Shown here: positions 11,962 to 22,609 of the stretch, one piece after another | Layout of the letters: each line of letters starts with the position of its first letter | Position numbering within the stretch: position 1 is the stretch's first letter | The notes under the pieces: model-generated | What the model saw: the letters and a program-made list of their open reading frames with translations, nothing else | Told to the model about the DNA's origin: nothing | Databases searched by the model: none | Position numbers and translations under genes: made by a program | Assembly: GCA_001630475.1 (NCBI GenBank) | Contig: KV419432.1 | Location: forward strand, 248,001-312,000 | DNA length: 64,000 nt | DNA from: Sistotremastrum niveocremeum HHB9708 | Taxonomy: Eukaryota; Basidiomycota; Agaricomycetes; Sistotremastrales; Sistotremastraceae | Direction of reading: 5' to 3'

Positions 11962-12261
11962 TTAAAAGCCCTCGTTGCTGCACCCTTCATCCAGTTGATC
12001 ACCTGTACATAAACCCGAATGCGTTTCTGTACGAAATGAGATACTTGTCAGAACCGCATTTTGAGGAAAGTATGGGGATATCTTACCTGGTCCGCAAACA
12101 CAGAAAATATCTTCTGCGCGCTTGTTCGTTATGGATACACTCTGGGAGATGCGAATGTGACATGAGCTTCCGAGTCACGTCAAGCCACTATATTCGTACC
12201 GAACAGTAGCCAAACAGGCGAAAAGAAGAGCGAGGAGACTGAGCGTGTGATAGGTACGCAT
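11962..12261 (-). CDS. Secreted four-cysteine peptide precursor, copy 5 (type B)
   Basis: Exons 12200-12261, 12087-12139 and 11962-12026 give a 59-residue precursor. The signal peptide is MRTYHTLSLLALLFACLATV, the pro-region ends ITNKR, and AEDIFCVCGP follows. Exon 3 carries LCTGDQLDEGC and ends SNEGF. Cleavage after KR would leave 31 residues with spacing C-x-C-x8-C-x8-C. The first intron is shifted slightly: exon 1 ends within the arginine codon, and the acceptor must be CAGAG rather than CAG to keep the frame. The proline of the usual CxCP motif is displaced (CVCGP). Confidence 0.75.
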
Positions 12262-12766
12262 TGCGTCTTGATTTGAGATGTATGCGGCTGATAGAAGATC
12301 GAAGTGACTTCGCAAATTCGTCTGTCCTGATGCCGACAAGGAAGGCCCATAGGAACTCGGGCTTCGCTTTATATCTAGCATTGCTTCGCATTCCAATGGA
12401 GATTCCTATGTCGTCATAGCTTTCACACGCAACGATTCCACGCCACTTCGTTGCTATACGTCGTAAGGGCCATGGGATTCCGTTGGAAGACACGGATGCC
12501 GATACGCATTCCCAGCCGGCTCGAATTTTCACACTCTGAAGGTCGATAATTCCCCAGGACAAGGTGTAGTAGACAATGACGACCTGTACACTGGCCTATC
12601 CATCGGCAAAAGAGGTAGACCCGGGGTCAAATGATATCGTGTCGTGTCGGAGAAGCTATGCCGTATGGATGAACCAAATCAATCCGGGCAATAATTGACT
12701 GCATTGCATTAAGTTGATAAATCTCATGTTCGGAGAGTATAGCACGACTAGCAATGTAGCAGATGT

Positions 12767-13050
12767 TCAACCAACAGTTTCGCACTCTGACGGCGGGTCT
12801 ATACCGAAATCACAGGGGCCACGGGTAATACCTGCTCGAGGGTATCCTGTTAATACGAATTAAAACATGCCTCGAAGACCTCACCACTGGGACAGATGCA
12901 GATCTCCCGCGTCTCTAAGATGCTCGCGCCCTGTGAAAAGAAAGGGTGGGTAATCCACCGATATACATGTAAAGGAGAGGAGCGTACCTGGACTGCGGTG
13001 AAGGCGCAGAGGAAGAATGCCACAGCGAGGAAGCGCAGATTGGCTATCAT
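12767..13050 (-). CDS. Secreted four-cysteine peptide precursor, copy 6 (type A)
   Basis: Exons 12988-13050, 12885-12930 and 12767-12831 give a 57-residue precursor. The signal peptide is MIANLRFLAVAFFLCAF..., exon 2 has GASILETR and EICICPS, and exon 3 has ITRGPCDFGIDPPSECETVG. The processing site is TR rather than KR/RR, so Kex2 cleavage is less certain for this copy. Spacing is C-x-C-x8-C-x9-C over 28 residues. It is clearly the sister of copy 3, sharing MIANLR, exon lengths, ITRGPCDFG and flanking DNA. Confidence 0.8.
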
Positions 13051-13189
13051 TATAGTAGGATAGGTCGTTCGAATATCGATAAAAGTTAATGCTCCGATGA
13101 GCGATATGTGTTTCAGAGTCGCCAGTGAGTATTTATATTCTACCCATTGCCAGAAGAACAATGAAATCCTAGAATGTGGATCCTCTGTA

Positions 13190-14365
13190 CGTTCATGAAG
13201 AGCCCTACTCAGCAGATGGCTGGCAAGCCACACGAGAACACGTACTACAGAACCCGCGAATCAAAACTGTCCGAAAGCTTCGCCAAGTTCATTTTTGGTA
13301 GAAAACCAATCCAGGTCCATCGCATACTTCGGCAACCTCTCACAGATGAGGAGACTTTCTTCGGCTCAGCGATTCCGCAGTATATTGAGCAGGTAGAAGC
13401 GCACGAGGATATTGTCCCAAGATTTATTGCGAGATGAGAACATCGTGGTCGAGCGTGAGCAGGTTCGGAAGTTTCCCTACGCTCTCTTCCACGAGCTCCA
13501 GCAGTACTAGTTGCCTGAAATCTGTAGGCCTAAAGCCACCCAAAGCACGATCAGCTCTGCGGAGCAACGCCTTCAATGGAATGCCGGCTTCACACCCAAT
13601 CACAATCCACTTGAAGATTATGGCGGCAATGTGGCCACAGTGCGCTCGGTTGCGACGTCGACGTCGACTCTCTCACTGTCACTCTCACACAACTTGAATT
13701 TTCACACCGAAAGCTTGTTCAGATTGGTCTATCAAACTGGTTTGGATGACGTCCTCAGAACTGTCGATACCGCGTCCGGACTACCTTCTGGCCTGAATGG
13801 AAAAAAAAATGCTGCGTTTAATCTGAAAGGTCAGCGGCTGGTCAGCGGCTGGTTAGGGACGTGCATTTGAACCTGCAATCTGAGTTGCTCTTTTGCTCTG
13901 TCTAATGCGTATGCCACCGCCATCAGGCTCCGTGCTTTGTTGCAGATCCGGGTACTGGTGTCACTGAGCCTGAGCTTCCTATGTGCAAGCCTGCAGTTCT
14001 TGTAACTTAGCAGATTCCATCTTGTATCTCCAACCTGTTCACACATCGCTGCAATGTTGATATTTCAGACGGAACAACATGTATTCCGACGCCCAGGAGA
14101 AAATGACAGATGTACAGTCAGCCTGAGAGTGCGCTCTTTGAGGATGAGGGGGACAAGGCCGTTCAATAGGGAATATACTAGCTCGGCCCAGTCATTATGG
14201 TTGCAGATGAGGAGCAAGCGGAATTCTATTGACTTTGATGCGAAGAGTCAACCTCCCACCGGGCTGCGAGATACAATTAAAGGCGAAGTATTATTATGAC
14301 GGGTCCAACGAAAGGATTCGACATGACAAGGTTTCAATACACTGCCCCAATGCAAGAGAACGCCT
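13190..14365. other. Spacer between peptide genes 6 and 7, partly duplicated
   Basis: The first 300 bp match the block upstream of copy 3. The remaining 0.85 kb is where two type B genes would be expected if the B-B-A unit had been copied a third time. I searched by eye for CxCP and TGDQL-like codons on the minus strand and found none, so they appear lost or never present. Small open frames here (for example 13831-14046 minus) have no support. Confidence 0.4.
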
Positions 14366-14644
14366 TCAACCAATTGTCTCGCAGGACGGGGGGTCAACGC
14401 CGAAGTCGCAGGGGCCATTGGTGATTTCTGGTTAGCGGAAAGTGATCAATTACTGTCCTCATACAAAAGGTATTGAAGTGGCTTACTGCCCGGACAGATA
14501 CATATCAACCGCCTCTCTAACACTGCGCCCTAAAGAGGTAGACATTAGACAATATATCCACATCGAAGAAAAGGCGGGCCTTACCTGGACAGCGGTGAAG
14601 CCGATGAAGACGGTCGCGATAACGATACGGAGACTGAGCTGCAT
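14366..14644 (-). CDS. Secreted four-cysteine peptide precursor, copy 7 (type A)
   Basis: Exons 14585-14644, 14487-14529 and 14366-14427 give a 54-residue precursor, the shortest of the set. The signal peptide is MQLSLRIVIATVFIGF..., exon 2 has GAVLERR followed by LICICPG, and exon 3 has KITNGPCDFGVDPPSCETIG. Cleavage after RR leaves 27 residues with spacing C-x-C-x8-C-x8-C. The N-terminus differs from copies 3 and 6, but exon 3 is nearly the same, so the mature part is better conserved than the leader. An upstream in-frame ATG near 14.71 kb would add a hydrophilic extension before the signal peptide and is rejected as the start. Confidence 0.8.
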
Positions 14645-15329
14645 TGAAGGGGTACAGTCACCGACGAATAGGCTGGATTTGAGGGTGAATGGTTGGTTGA
14701 GGATGGACATGCCAATGCTTTAATATGGCACTGGCATGCGATCGGCTATCCTGATCTTCATTCCACCTGAAAGATAAATTCAGTAACAATATGCACCTAC
14801 AGTGAACGAATCAGCTCCGCGTCAATTGAAGCGATGGTCCCCAACAAGTACTGCACTACCAGAGAATTGGGCTAAGTCCGTCAGACAGCTTGGCATGCAT
14901 GGGCGACGAGTAACAACTCTCATACGCCGGGAACTCCACAGTACTGATCAAGAAGATTTGGGGAACTGATCCTCGATTGTTGCCAGATAACACAGAGTGC
15001 CCAACGCAGCCTGACCAGATGGAGACGGCAGCCACGGCAAGGTCTAATCATTTTCGCTCTGCTGGGAAAGTATTGTCCAGAGTCTTCTGCGTGTTGTCCC
15101 ACTGATACGAGCAGCTTGAACAAATCTGTGGGAGATGTGGATTTTCGTGGGCTTTGTGAGAATACGTTCGGCATGTGGGAAATCGACCAAGCTGCGGACT
15201 GGAATAGGCAGATGTCAAACTAGTTCCAACGAGAGTAGATGTTATGTGGGAGTTTCTGCGAGCTTTGATTTTTGGGTGTGAGATGGTCTTGTTGATGAAT
15301 GTCGTTGGCTGCAGGCTCGATTATTCATT
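14645..15329. other. Intergenic, no gene recognised
   Basis: About 690 bp upstream of the last peptide gene. A TTTAATATGG segment near 14720 may be part of its promoter. Short open frames on both strands show no domain. Confidence 0.35.
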
Positions 15330-15600
15330 TAGCGCCGGCGCCGGTTCAGCCTCTCTGTGCCGACGAACCAGGGGCCAAAAGCCCCAGGGCAAGCCCCACC
15401 AGGCATGGCAGAAAGTCACGCCCCCTGGGGTTTTCGTACACGGCACCGTGATGAAAAGCACCAGCCACAGGGGCCAGAACCTGGGGCTTTAAGCAACCGA
15501 AAATGTCCGGAAAGCCCCAGGGATATATTAGTAGATTAGGGTGCCGCCATAGCAGAAAACCCCAGCCAGTGGGGTTTCATGTCATGCTAGCGGTAGCTTT
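15330..15600. repeat. GGGGC-rich repeat remnant, copy 1
   Basis: The stretch is dense in GCCCC/GGGGC pairs that can fold on each other (for example GCCCCAGGGC, CCCCTGGGGTTTT, CCTGGGGCTTTAAGCAACCG). It shares phrases with 16.78-16.99 kb: CGCCATRGCARAAAACCCC followed by GCCAGTGGGGT, and GCACCRGCCA near a GGGGC. The CAACCGAAA phrase appears in inverted orientation in the other copy. This suggests remnants of a non-coding mobile repeat, with no coding potential. The edges are not resolved. Confidence 0.5.
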
Positions 15601-16779
15601 AAATACATTACAGAATGACTTAAATATTCTCGCACTGGGCTTTTCGAACATGTACAGAAGGGCATCGCATATAATATTACGCTCATATTACCTATCCTAC
15701 ACGCCCGATGAATCCTACACTCTCGTCTGCATAGCACTCATCCCGTGCTGATCCTTCCCCTCCGGCATACCAATCCATCTTACACTCAAAAGCACCTCAT
15801 CATTCCCTTTCTCGTTGTTGCATCCACTTCATGACTCGAAGTTTTGAAGCACGGGGGGATCCTGCTGTTGGCGAATTGAGCGAGGGATAGGATGTTCGAG
15901 TCTGTGTTCAAAGCTCTTAGTAAGAGGGGTGTGTGTTGGTGCGCATATATGCTACTCACTGAGCGTACAAACTTGATGGATGGAGCACGTCGTCAGTCCG
16001 TTCTCTTCTGCAATACTCCGCGTCTGAATCCCAAATTCAACGAGATCTTCTCCCGGATCTGTGAACAATACTTCAAATGAATTATTGTCTCCCATGGGAT
16101 AAAAGAGGAAAACTCGCCTCAGTAGCCAAATATTTCGGCTCGTCATCTCCCCATGTCATCTATACCAAAACGCTCTACTGATTCAAATCCTGCTCTTGAT
16201 CTTGGCATCATCTGCCAGTGTTCCGGTGCGGCAGTGCGGTGACGACTGAGTCGCGCATCCTCGAACTGATGATAGAGGAAATAGTGAGCCAAGTTCTGAG
16301 AGTATAAATGGACTCACCGTTCAATCATTCAAGTCCCTCGATTTCCGGGATGGACGCGTTCAAATGGGAAATGAGCAGTGGGCGGTCGCGCCGTATCCGT
16401 GGTGTTGCGCCTTTACCTGGAGCCCGACACTCGGCAGTCATTCTGCGCGTATGGTACATCCAGTTAGATCTGGTGTTGTCCAGGCGATAGGAGGTAGAGA
16501 GAACGATTGCCCTGCGGGCGGTCGTCATCGTTGAGGGCAAGGAGCGCAGGGAATAAGCGCCGAGTGGACTTTGGCGCTCCGAACGATCGCGCCTGGCTGA
16601 GCGGAGTTTAGACTTGGCCGCAACTAATCTCCAAGTGTATATTTCCAATGGTGCGTGTATTGAATTTGGGAATCCATCAGAGCCTAAGAAATTGGTGGTT
16701 CCGAGCCATGTTTTCGCACATAAAACAACATGTAGGAAGTTACTGATACAGTGGTACTAGCGCTATGAGACTATAGAAG
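15601..16779. other. Intergenic, no gene recognised
   Basis: About 1.2 kb between two repeat remnants. A minus-strand open frame at 16325-16648 is arginine-rich, has no domain or intron logic and was not accepted. Nothing else was recognised. Confidence 0.35.
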
Positions 16780-16990
16780 AATGACGGGGCGGAAAACCCT
16801 AGCTGGAGTGCACATCCCTTGGGGCTTTTTAATTGAGTCCTCAGGCTCGCAATCGCCATGGCAAAAAACCCCCGCCAGTGGGGTGTCGATGTCCCACCAA
16901 ATTTGTTCCGGAAATGGCAGTGACATCGAAGCACCGGCCATTGGGGCTTCTATCCCCGAAGCCCCGGTTTCGGTTGCTTTCGGCCCCTGG
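16780..16990. repeat. GGGGC-rich repeat remnant, copy 2
   Basis: Related to the 15.33-15.60 kb stretch by shared phrases (CGCCATGGCAAAAAACCCC, GCCAGTGGGGTG, GCACCGGCCA, TTTCGGTTGCTTT). It directly abuts the hairpin element that begins at 16999, so the hairpin may have inserted at its edge. Confidence 0.5.
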
Positions 16991-17159
16991 ATCGTCCGTA
17001 GCCTGAGAACCTCAAGCTCGTTCTGCGCCGGACACGCCGGAGATAAACTCCGATGTATTTGCATATTTGGCGCGAAAGCCAAATATGCAAATACATCGGA
17101 GTTTATCTCCGGCGTGTCCGGCGCAGAACGAGCTTGAGGTTCTCAGGCTAGATCGTCCG
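16991..17159. mobile_element. Perfect 73-bp hairpin (foldback MITE) with 8-bp flanking repeats
   Basis: Bases 16999-17071 and 17078-17150 are exact reverse complements, separated by a 6-base loop (GCGAAA). The outer end reads TAGCCTGAGAACC. The hairpin is flanked by the direct repeat ATCGTCCG at 16991-16998 and 17152-17159, with one extra G at 17151. An 8-bp duplication is typical of hAT-superfamily transposition, which suggests a tiny non-autonomous foldback element. The lack of any arm mismatch suggests a recent origin or arm correction. No transposase source is visible in the window, and assignment to hAT is an inference. Confidence 0.7.
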
Positions 17160-17459
17160 CACAGTGCCTGGGACACTATTTTCTCTCTTGTTTATCAAGA
17201 AAGTCATGAACAGTTAGGGATTCCTATAGAGCAAGAAAGTGGCAGTGCGAGAGCCAGCAAGCATATATTGAACGTGTGCCAGTGCGGACGATATTTACAC
17301 TACGTTTAGACGTATGAGGGGTAACGTGAAGGCTAGGGTACAGCAATCCAAAAAACGAAAACAGAGTGTCTTACAAAAATACGAGGGATGCGACGCGATG
17401 GTTCATATAAATTTATCGAAAGCATAAAGCTAGTGCGTGAAATCTTATCAAACATAGAA

Positions 17460-20400
17460 TCATGACCTGTTCTTGGGTGGGGCACGAGGGGCGTTCAAGT
17501 TGTGGAGCTCTTGTTGCCTTTGCCGCATGAGCTCCGCCCAGACCGGGTTGGGTGGAATCTTTCCAACAATTTGTCGGAGTACGAGGAGCCTACAAGAGAA
17601 AGTCAGTTTTCGGTTCGATAGACAGATAAGCATTGACACGTACCATTGTGCCTTTTCTTGATCGTTGTCAGCAAAGAATGAGATTTCCTCATCCTTCCGG
17701 AACAGCAATTTGAAGGAGCGCTCGACTCCATAGAGACTCTCGAATTCATCGGAGCGAGAGGCACTCATGCCACTGTTCTGGCTGCTGAACTCCTGGTCGT
17801 CCTCTATGGAGATCGCTTCTTTGAGATCGATATTGCAAACGATCTTTTTCGTGACATCGTTGAAAGCGATCAACTTGGCTCCCTCTAAGCGGAACCTTCG
17901 TCTCTTCCAAGTCTACAGAGAGATCAATATCGGCATTGGCTCGCGCGCAACAAGATACGCTTACATTACAATCGCCTCCGTTCTGCGTTAAAGTGCCCTC
18001 GAAGTATACTTCATGATGCCACTTTACATATTCCAGTCCCTTATGGGTCTCCTCAAGAGACTGCGGTAATGCCGACGCTGGGATCAGGGGAAGGGGTGGA
18101 ATCCGGATCATCTGGAGGTTCATTTCTCCCAACTTCCGCATGTTCTTTTCGTCGACCCGCTTGCCCATCAATGGAATACTCGTCGTCAACAGTTTCGCAT
18201 CGCAGTGTTCCATGACTGAATCAAAGGGGATGTTCACTCGAACCAGCGACCCGTCGGACGGTTCGAGGTATGTCCCTAGTGTGATAGGCGGCGGTCGGAC
18301 TGGCTGCGCGCGATGGATAGGTTCAGGGGGAGGAGGGCTGGCTTTGAACTTCTTGGGACTGCTACTGAAGAAGCCCCGCATTCCGCTTCTCGTACTGGGG
18401 TGTACTGCAGCAGCGGTATGAGGTCGAGGAGGTGTCTCCATTCTTGGCGGAGGAGCTGCTGCTGCTTTGATTTGAGCAACGACGTGTGCATCTCGTCGAA
18501 CTTTCAGTGTAAGAGAAAATTCGAGATTTGGACGTTCAATACTGCACAGTCGGAGATGAGAGAAAATATGCGTAGAAAGAAATGGATGACTAACAGCTCG
18601 AATTCTTGTTCAATCTTCATATCGCGTTCGAGTTTACGATCCGTCGTTTGAACAAAGTGGATACCGTTGTTAAGGTAGAGGTTGACGTATGTGGGAGAAT
18701 TGGGGAAAGGAACATCCAGCCCCCTCACATCAACGACTGAACGGAACTAAGTATGCCGTCGCGAGCTAAGGGAGAAGCCCACGTACCTCGGATGAAAATC
18801 TTCCCATGAGCTTTGCCTGGTTTCTCTGAGGCTCGCCATTCTTTCATTTGTCGAGAGTATTCGTTCTGCGCTCAGAGCATAAAGAAAAAGCAACTCGAGC
18901 GAGAGATAATCGACACACCATGTCAGAAGGGCGTCGTACAGTCCTCCAAGCTCTCCCTTGATCGACATCCCCTGCCGCACCCAAATGCGACACTTTGTCT
19001 GAAGAAGCGTAAATGACTTCTCCCGCTTCCCGCAGACGATAGTTCCGCTAGTCACTCCATAAGTCAATCAAAGACAAGAAGATACTAAGATGGCACGTAC
19101 GTCTTTGGGTGCGGCTTCTCTCTTCTTCATCTCCTCTGCGATCTCTCGAGCAAGCTCGCCCTCATCAACGTCATCAACCACAGCATTGCCAAGCGCATCC
19201 TTAGCGTCCCTCATCTCCGATACACGTCGCTGTACAGCAAGCTGCACATCTTGGGCATCGCCTGTCGATAAACTCCTTCGAGTCGTCTTTCGACCTTCTG
19301 GCTTCTGAGGTGTACTCTTCGGCGTGCTCTTCGGCGTCGTCCTTTCGATCTCCCATTTCCGCTGTCGTTCTTTCTCCTGCTCCTCGATCTCTCGTCTTCT
19401 TTCTTCTTCGAGAGCGAGCTCTGCTTCCCGCTGTTCGCGTCGTTTCGCTTGGATGGCAGCCTCACGAGCTGCAATTGCGCTCCGCGGCGAATCTACGACA
19501 GGGGTAGACGGCGAAACGAATGATTGAGGGCGAGGAGGTGTAGCTGGGACGTCCTTAGGAGGAATAGGTGGCGGTAAGGGAGAGGGCGAAGCAGATGCAC
19601 GCGGGGTGTGAATGCGAGGAGGAGGCGTAGGAAAGACCATAGGACCACCGCCGTCCTCTTCAGTTTCTGTGGCCATGGAGTCGTCCCACCTCTGGATGAT
19701 CATGCCTTCATCCTTGACACTGGGCTCCGAAACCGTACTCGCGTCGGAGTCTTCTTCCATAACCTCAAGGCTCATCCTTTCGGCTCCCAAGACGAGACGA
19801 TCGAGAGCACTCTTCATTTCACCAATTTCAACACCGGGTTGACCGAAGTCAAATGCGACGGCGGGTTCAGGGACAGATGGGCGTGGTGAAGGAGGGGCAG
19901 GTTCTTTCGGCGTTTCGCTCTGTGGCATGGGTTTCAAATCTAAATTTCCGAAGATGCCAGGTTCCAAGTCGACGGGAGGAGCTGGAAGCTTGATGGGCTG
20001 GCTGCTTTCCATTTTGACGGAGACTCCGGAATGGAGTTGCATGTCCTCAGTGACGATAGATACGAAGCTCTGTTCAAAGCTCATATTGTCTTCAGGGAGA
20101 GATGTGGAATCGTCATCGTTGCTGCTTGTGTCTGGGGTGGGCTCTTGTTCCAGAGGAGACGGGGGAGGCAGATGAAAGTCCAATCGAGTAGGAGGTGGAG
20201 GAGAAGATGCCGTCGAAGGGAGGAATGGATCTAGATACGCTTGAGATTAGGATTCAGCATTCATAAGAAAAACTCTTACCGTCGAGTAGGGACACATCGG
20301 CCGGGTTACCTAGATCCAGTCTAGGCACAGGACCATTTGCGTAGACGGAATCCCGTAATGGTCGAGCTGGTGTAGGCGATCCAGGGAGTGCTTCAGCTTG

Positions 20401-21483
20401 CGCTTCCAGGACTGCTTGTTCGTGATTGAAAGCATGCTCCCTCTCAACATGGTGAGATCGGCCATAAGGAATGTCATCTTCATCTTCAGGTAGCCACGAT
20501 TCCTCATCGTCCGGCTCATCTGGATGCATAGGGGACGATGTAGATCTTTGAGCTTGTCGTCGCTCCGCATGATGTGTTCTTCCATACGGTACTCCGTTCT
20601 CTGTAGACTCGTAATGAGGAGATGTGGGAGGTGTGAGAAGGGAGGACTGGATGGAGATGAGTGAATCGTCCGCGTTCAACTGAGCATCTTTGAGGATGGA
20701 ATCGATGAGCGCGTTTGGATCTTCAGGTTCCGGCTCGCGCTCCATTTGATGAGCGCCGCCATGGATCTGCCCAGAATCTTGACTGTACGAGCTTTGCTCG
20801 CTTTCGGGCTCCTCAGTCTCGAATTCGACGACATCGATCAATTCGTCGAAAACGACAGTCTTCCTTCGCTGTCGGCGGCCCAAAGACCCCGGTGAACCTG
20901 ATTGAGAGCGGGGCCCATGAAGGCGTTTGGACACTAGAGATGATTTGGGCGATGCTTTGGGCGATGGTGATGGAGCGGGTCGCTTGCCCAGAAAGGGGGA
21001 TTTGGTGACCACCTTCTCAGACTCCAGGACCTGGAACGCTCGACTTTGCTTGCGTTTGAACCCAAGTAGTAGATCAGGCCTCTCGTTCTCTCGGTCAGCA
21101 CTGACTTTCCGGGGAGTGGGGATCTTGGATGCCTTCAATTTGAAGGGAGAGTTGGAGACGAGATTGTTGTTTCGAACATGGTTGTAGGAAGAAGATTGGC
21201 GTCGTGCAAGTGGCTGATCGCGTTTTGCTATACGTAGGGGTGTCGTGGCAGACGATGCCATCACCGTCTCGTCTGAAGCGGACGACGACGACGTCGAGAG
21301 CATTGCTGTAGCAGGGCGGGGGCGCGGCGCAAAGAGAGGAAAGTCAACTTCAACGCGGTCACGTGCTGCGAGTTGGCCGGAATTTGCCTGGCCCAGCGGG
21401 CGTCTGCGTGCTAAGTCCGGTCTGCCCAAATCTTCGTCTCCCTTCAGACTTGCTCGACTCCGTCGCCGAAACCAGGATGGCAT
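17460..21483 (-). CDS. Bud4/Mid2-type anillin-like protein with C-terminal PH domain
   Basis: A large multi-exon gene. The N-terminal exons (about 19.07-21.48 kb) encode a long disordered part rich in Ser, Pro and charged residues (start MPSWFRRRSRASLKG; RRQRRKTVVFDE near 20.85 kb; a charged helix rich in E, R and K near 19.3-19.45 kb). Then comes an anillin-homology-like region with KPGKAHGKIFIR and VRGLDVPFPNSPTYVNLYL (18.5-18.85 kb). The C-terminus is a PH domain with QNGGDCN, TWKRRRFRLEGAKLIAFND, a beta-rich stretch, FFADNDQEKAQW and a helix ending ELMRQRQQELHNLN. This order matches fungal Bud4 / S. pombe Mid2 proteins, which bind septins and organise the division site. Start: the ATG at 21483; the preceding codons are not ATG. 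The stop is TGA at 17460-17462. Confidence 0.82.
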
Positions 21484-22609
21484 GGTCACTTGGATCTAGT
21501 TCGGTGCTGTAGAGCTGGTGTATTTTCAGGAGGGAAGGATTCCATCGTCGGGGCACTCTGAATTTAATCTTCCGCGTCCATTTTCTTCCCCTGAAATGAT
21601 ATGTTCGAAATGCAACTTGAGCCACCTCTCCTCACAGGCGATACCCCTCTTCCGACTGTCAACATCCCAAAAGTCTCTTATATCTGATATTGAGTAATGG
21701 CTCGACTAAGTCGCATATTCGATCGGAGCGCGATTGCGGTTCTCAGTTTCCTCAATATTCTTTCGCATAAATGAGGAACTGTAATTTAACAATTGATCCT
21801 CATACATGAAGCCTCGAGTCATGCTGTTTCGACAGTCCTTTCCCGCGACATGTCCCCGTGCGCGCATTCATGACATCTGGGGTTCCCTCGAGGTCATCAC
21901 CATGCGCTCGTATCTTCAACCGGATCCGCTTTCCGGCACGCCATGGCCATATTCCGGACGTCTGAGTACTGCAGTACTGGTGTCCGAATAATTAGTGCGC
22001 AGGCGATGCGATCGGGTCAGAGCATGGTATTTCATCAATTGCAATGGCACAAGTCGCCCGAAATCAAGAACCCGGACACACGTTGAGGATGCACACATCT
22101 GTCAAGTAGCATTGCTCACTCGCAGTTGTACGTCGAAGTCGAACGGCACGCTCGGAATCAAGCATTGTATTGATTAGAGCCCAATTGACCAATTGAATGA
22201 TGATTTGTTTGTAAACTAAAGATAATGTGATAAGAAAATAATATCGCCGAGCAGGAACTCGAAATCATGAAGACGGAGAAGAGTGAAGAAAATTGGCGTG
22301 CGAGAGACATCAACATCAAAGAAATACGTGTAACGTAATTAAGTCGAAAAAATCGTGAAAGAACCCAGAAGAAATCGTCAAGATCGTGATTAAGAGATAG
22401 AAAAGATACTTATAAGTGAAGTATACAACTGTGCTCAAGACAGTCATTAAAAAGATAAGAGAGTAGCCGAAGTTAAAGTGTAAGTGTAGATTTGGCTTTT
22501 TGGAGAAAGGGAAACAGAAGAAATTGTTGACACCGTAAAGGCGATGGAAGGATACAGATTTGATGTCTTGCTTTTATTTATTCGAGAACTTGATATACGA
22601 ATGGCACGA
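21484..22609. other. Intergenic, no gene recognised
   Basis: About 1.1 kb upstream of the Bud4-like gene and downstream of the cyclopropane synthase gene. The part at 22.2-22.5 kb is A-rich and may contain 3' untranslated sequence. Short open frames near 21.8-22.2 kb have no recognisable content. Confidence 0.4.

Noticed and set aside
13831-14046. Possible eighth peptide gene between copies 6 and 7
   Set aside because: No C-x-C-P or second cysteine pair and no signal peptide in any minus-strand frame by eye.
8197-14644. Peptide genes as basidiomycete mating pheromone precursors
   Set aside because: None ends in a CaaX motif, and all have N-terminal signal peptides, unlike farnesylated pheromone precursors. 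No STE3-type receptor or homeodomain gene is in the window.
16325-16648. Minus-strand frame of 107 codons, Arg/Ser rich
   Set aside because: No domain, no intron logic, no support from composition; lies among repeats.
16771-17309. Open frames across the hairpin on both strands
   Set aside because: They arise from the inverted repeat itself, which gives mirrored peptides. Not genes.
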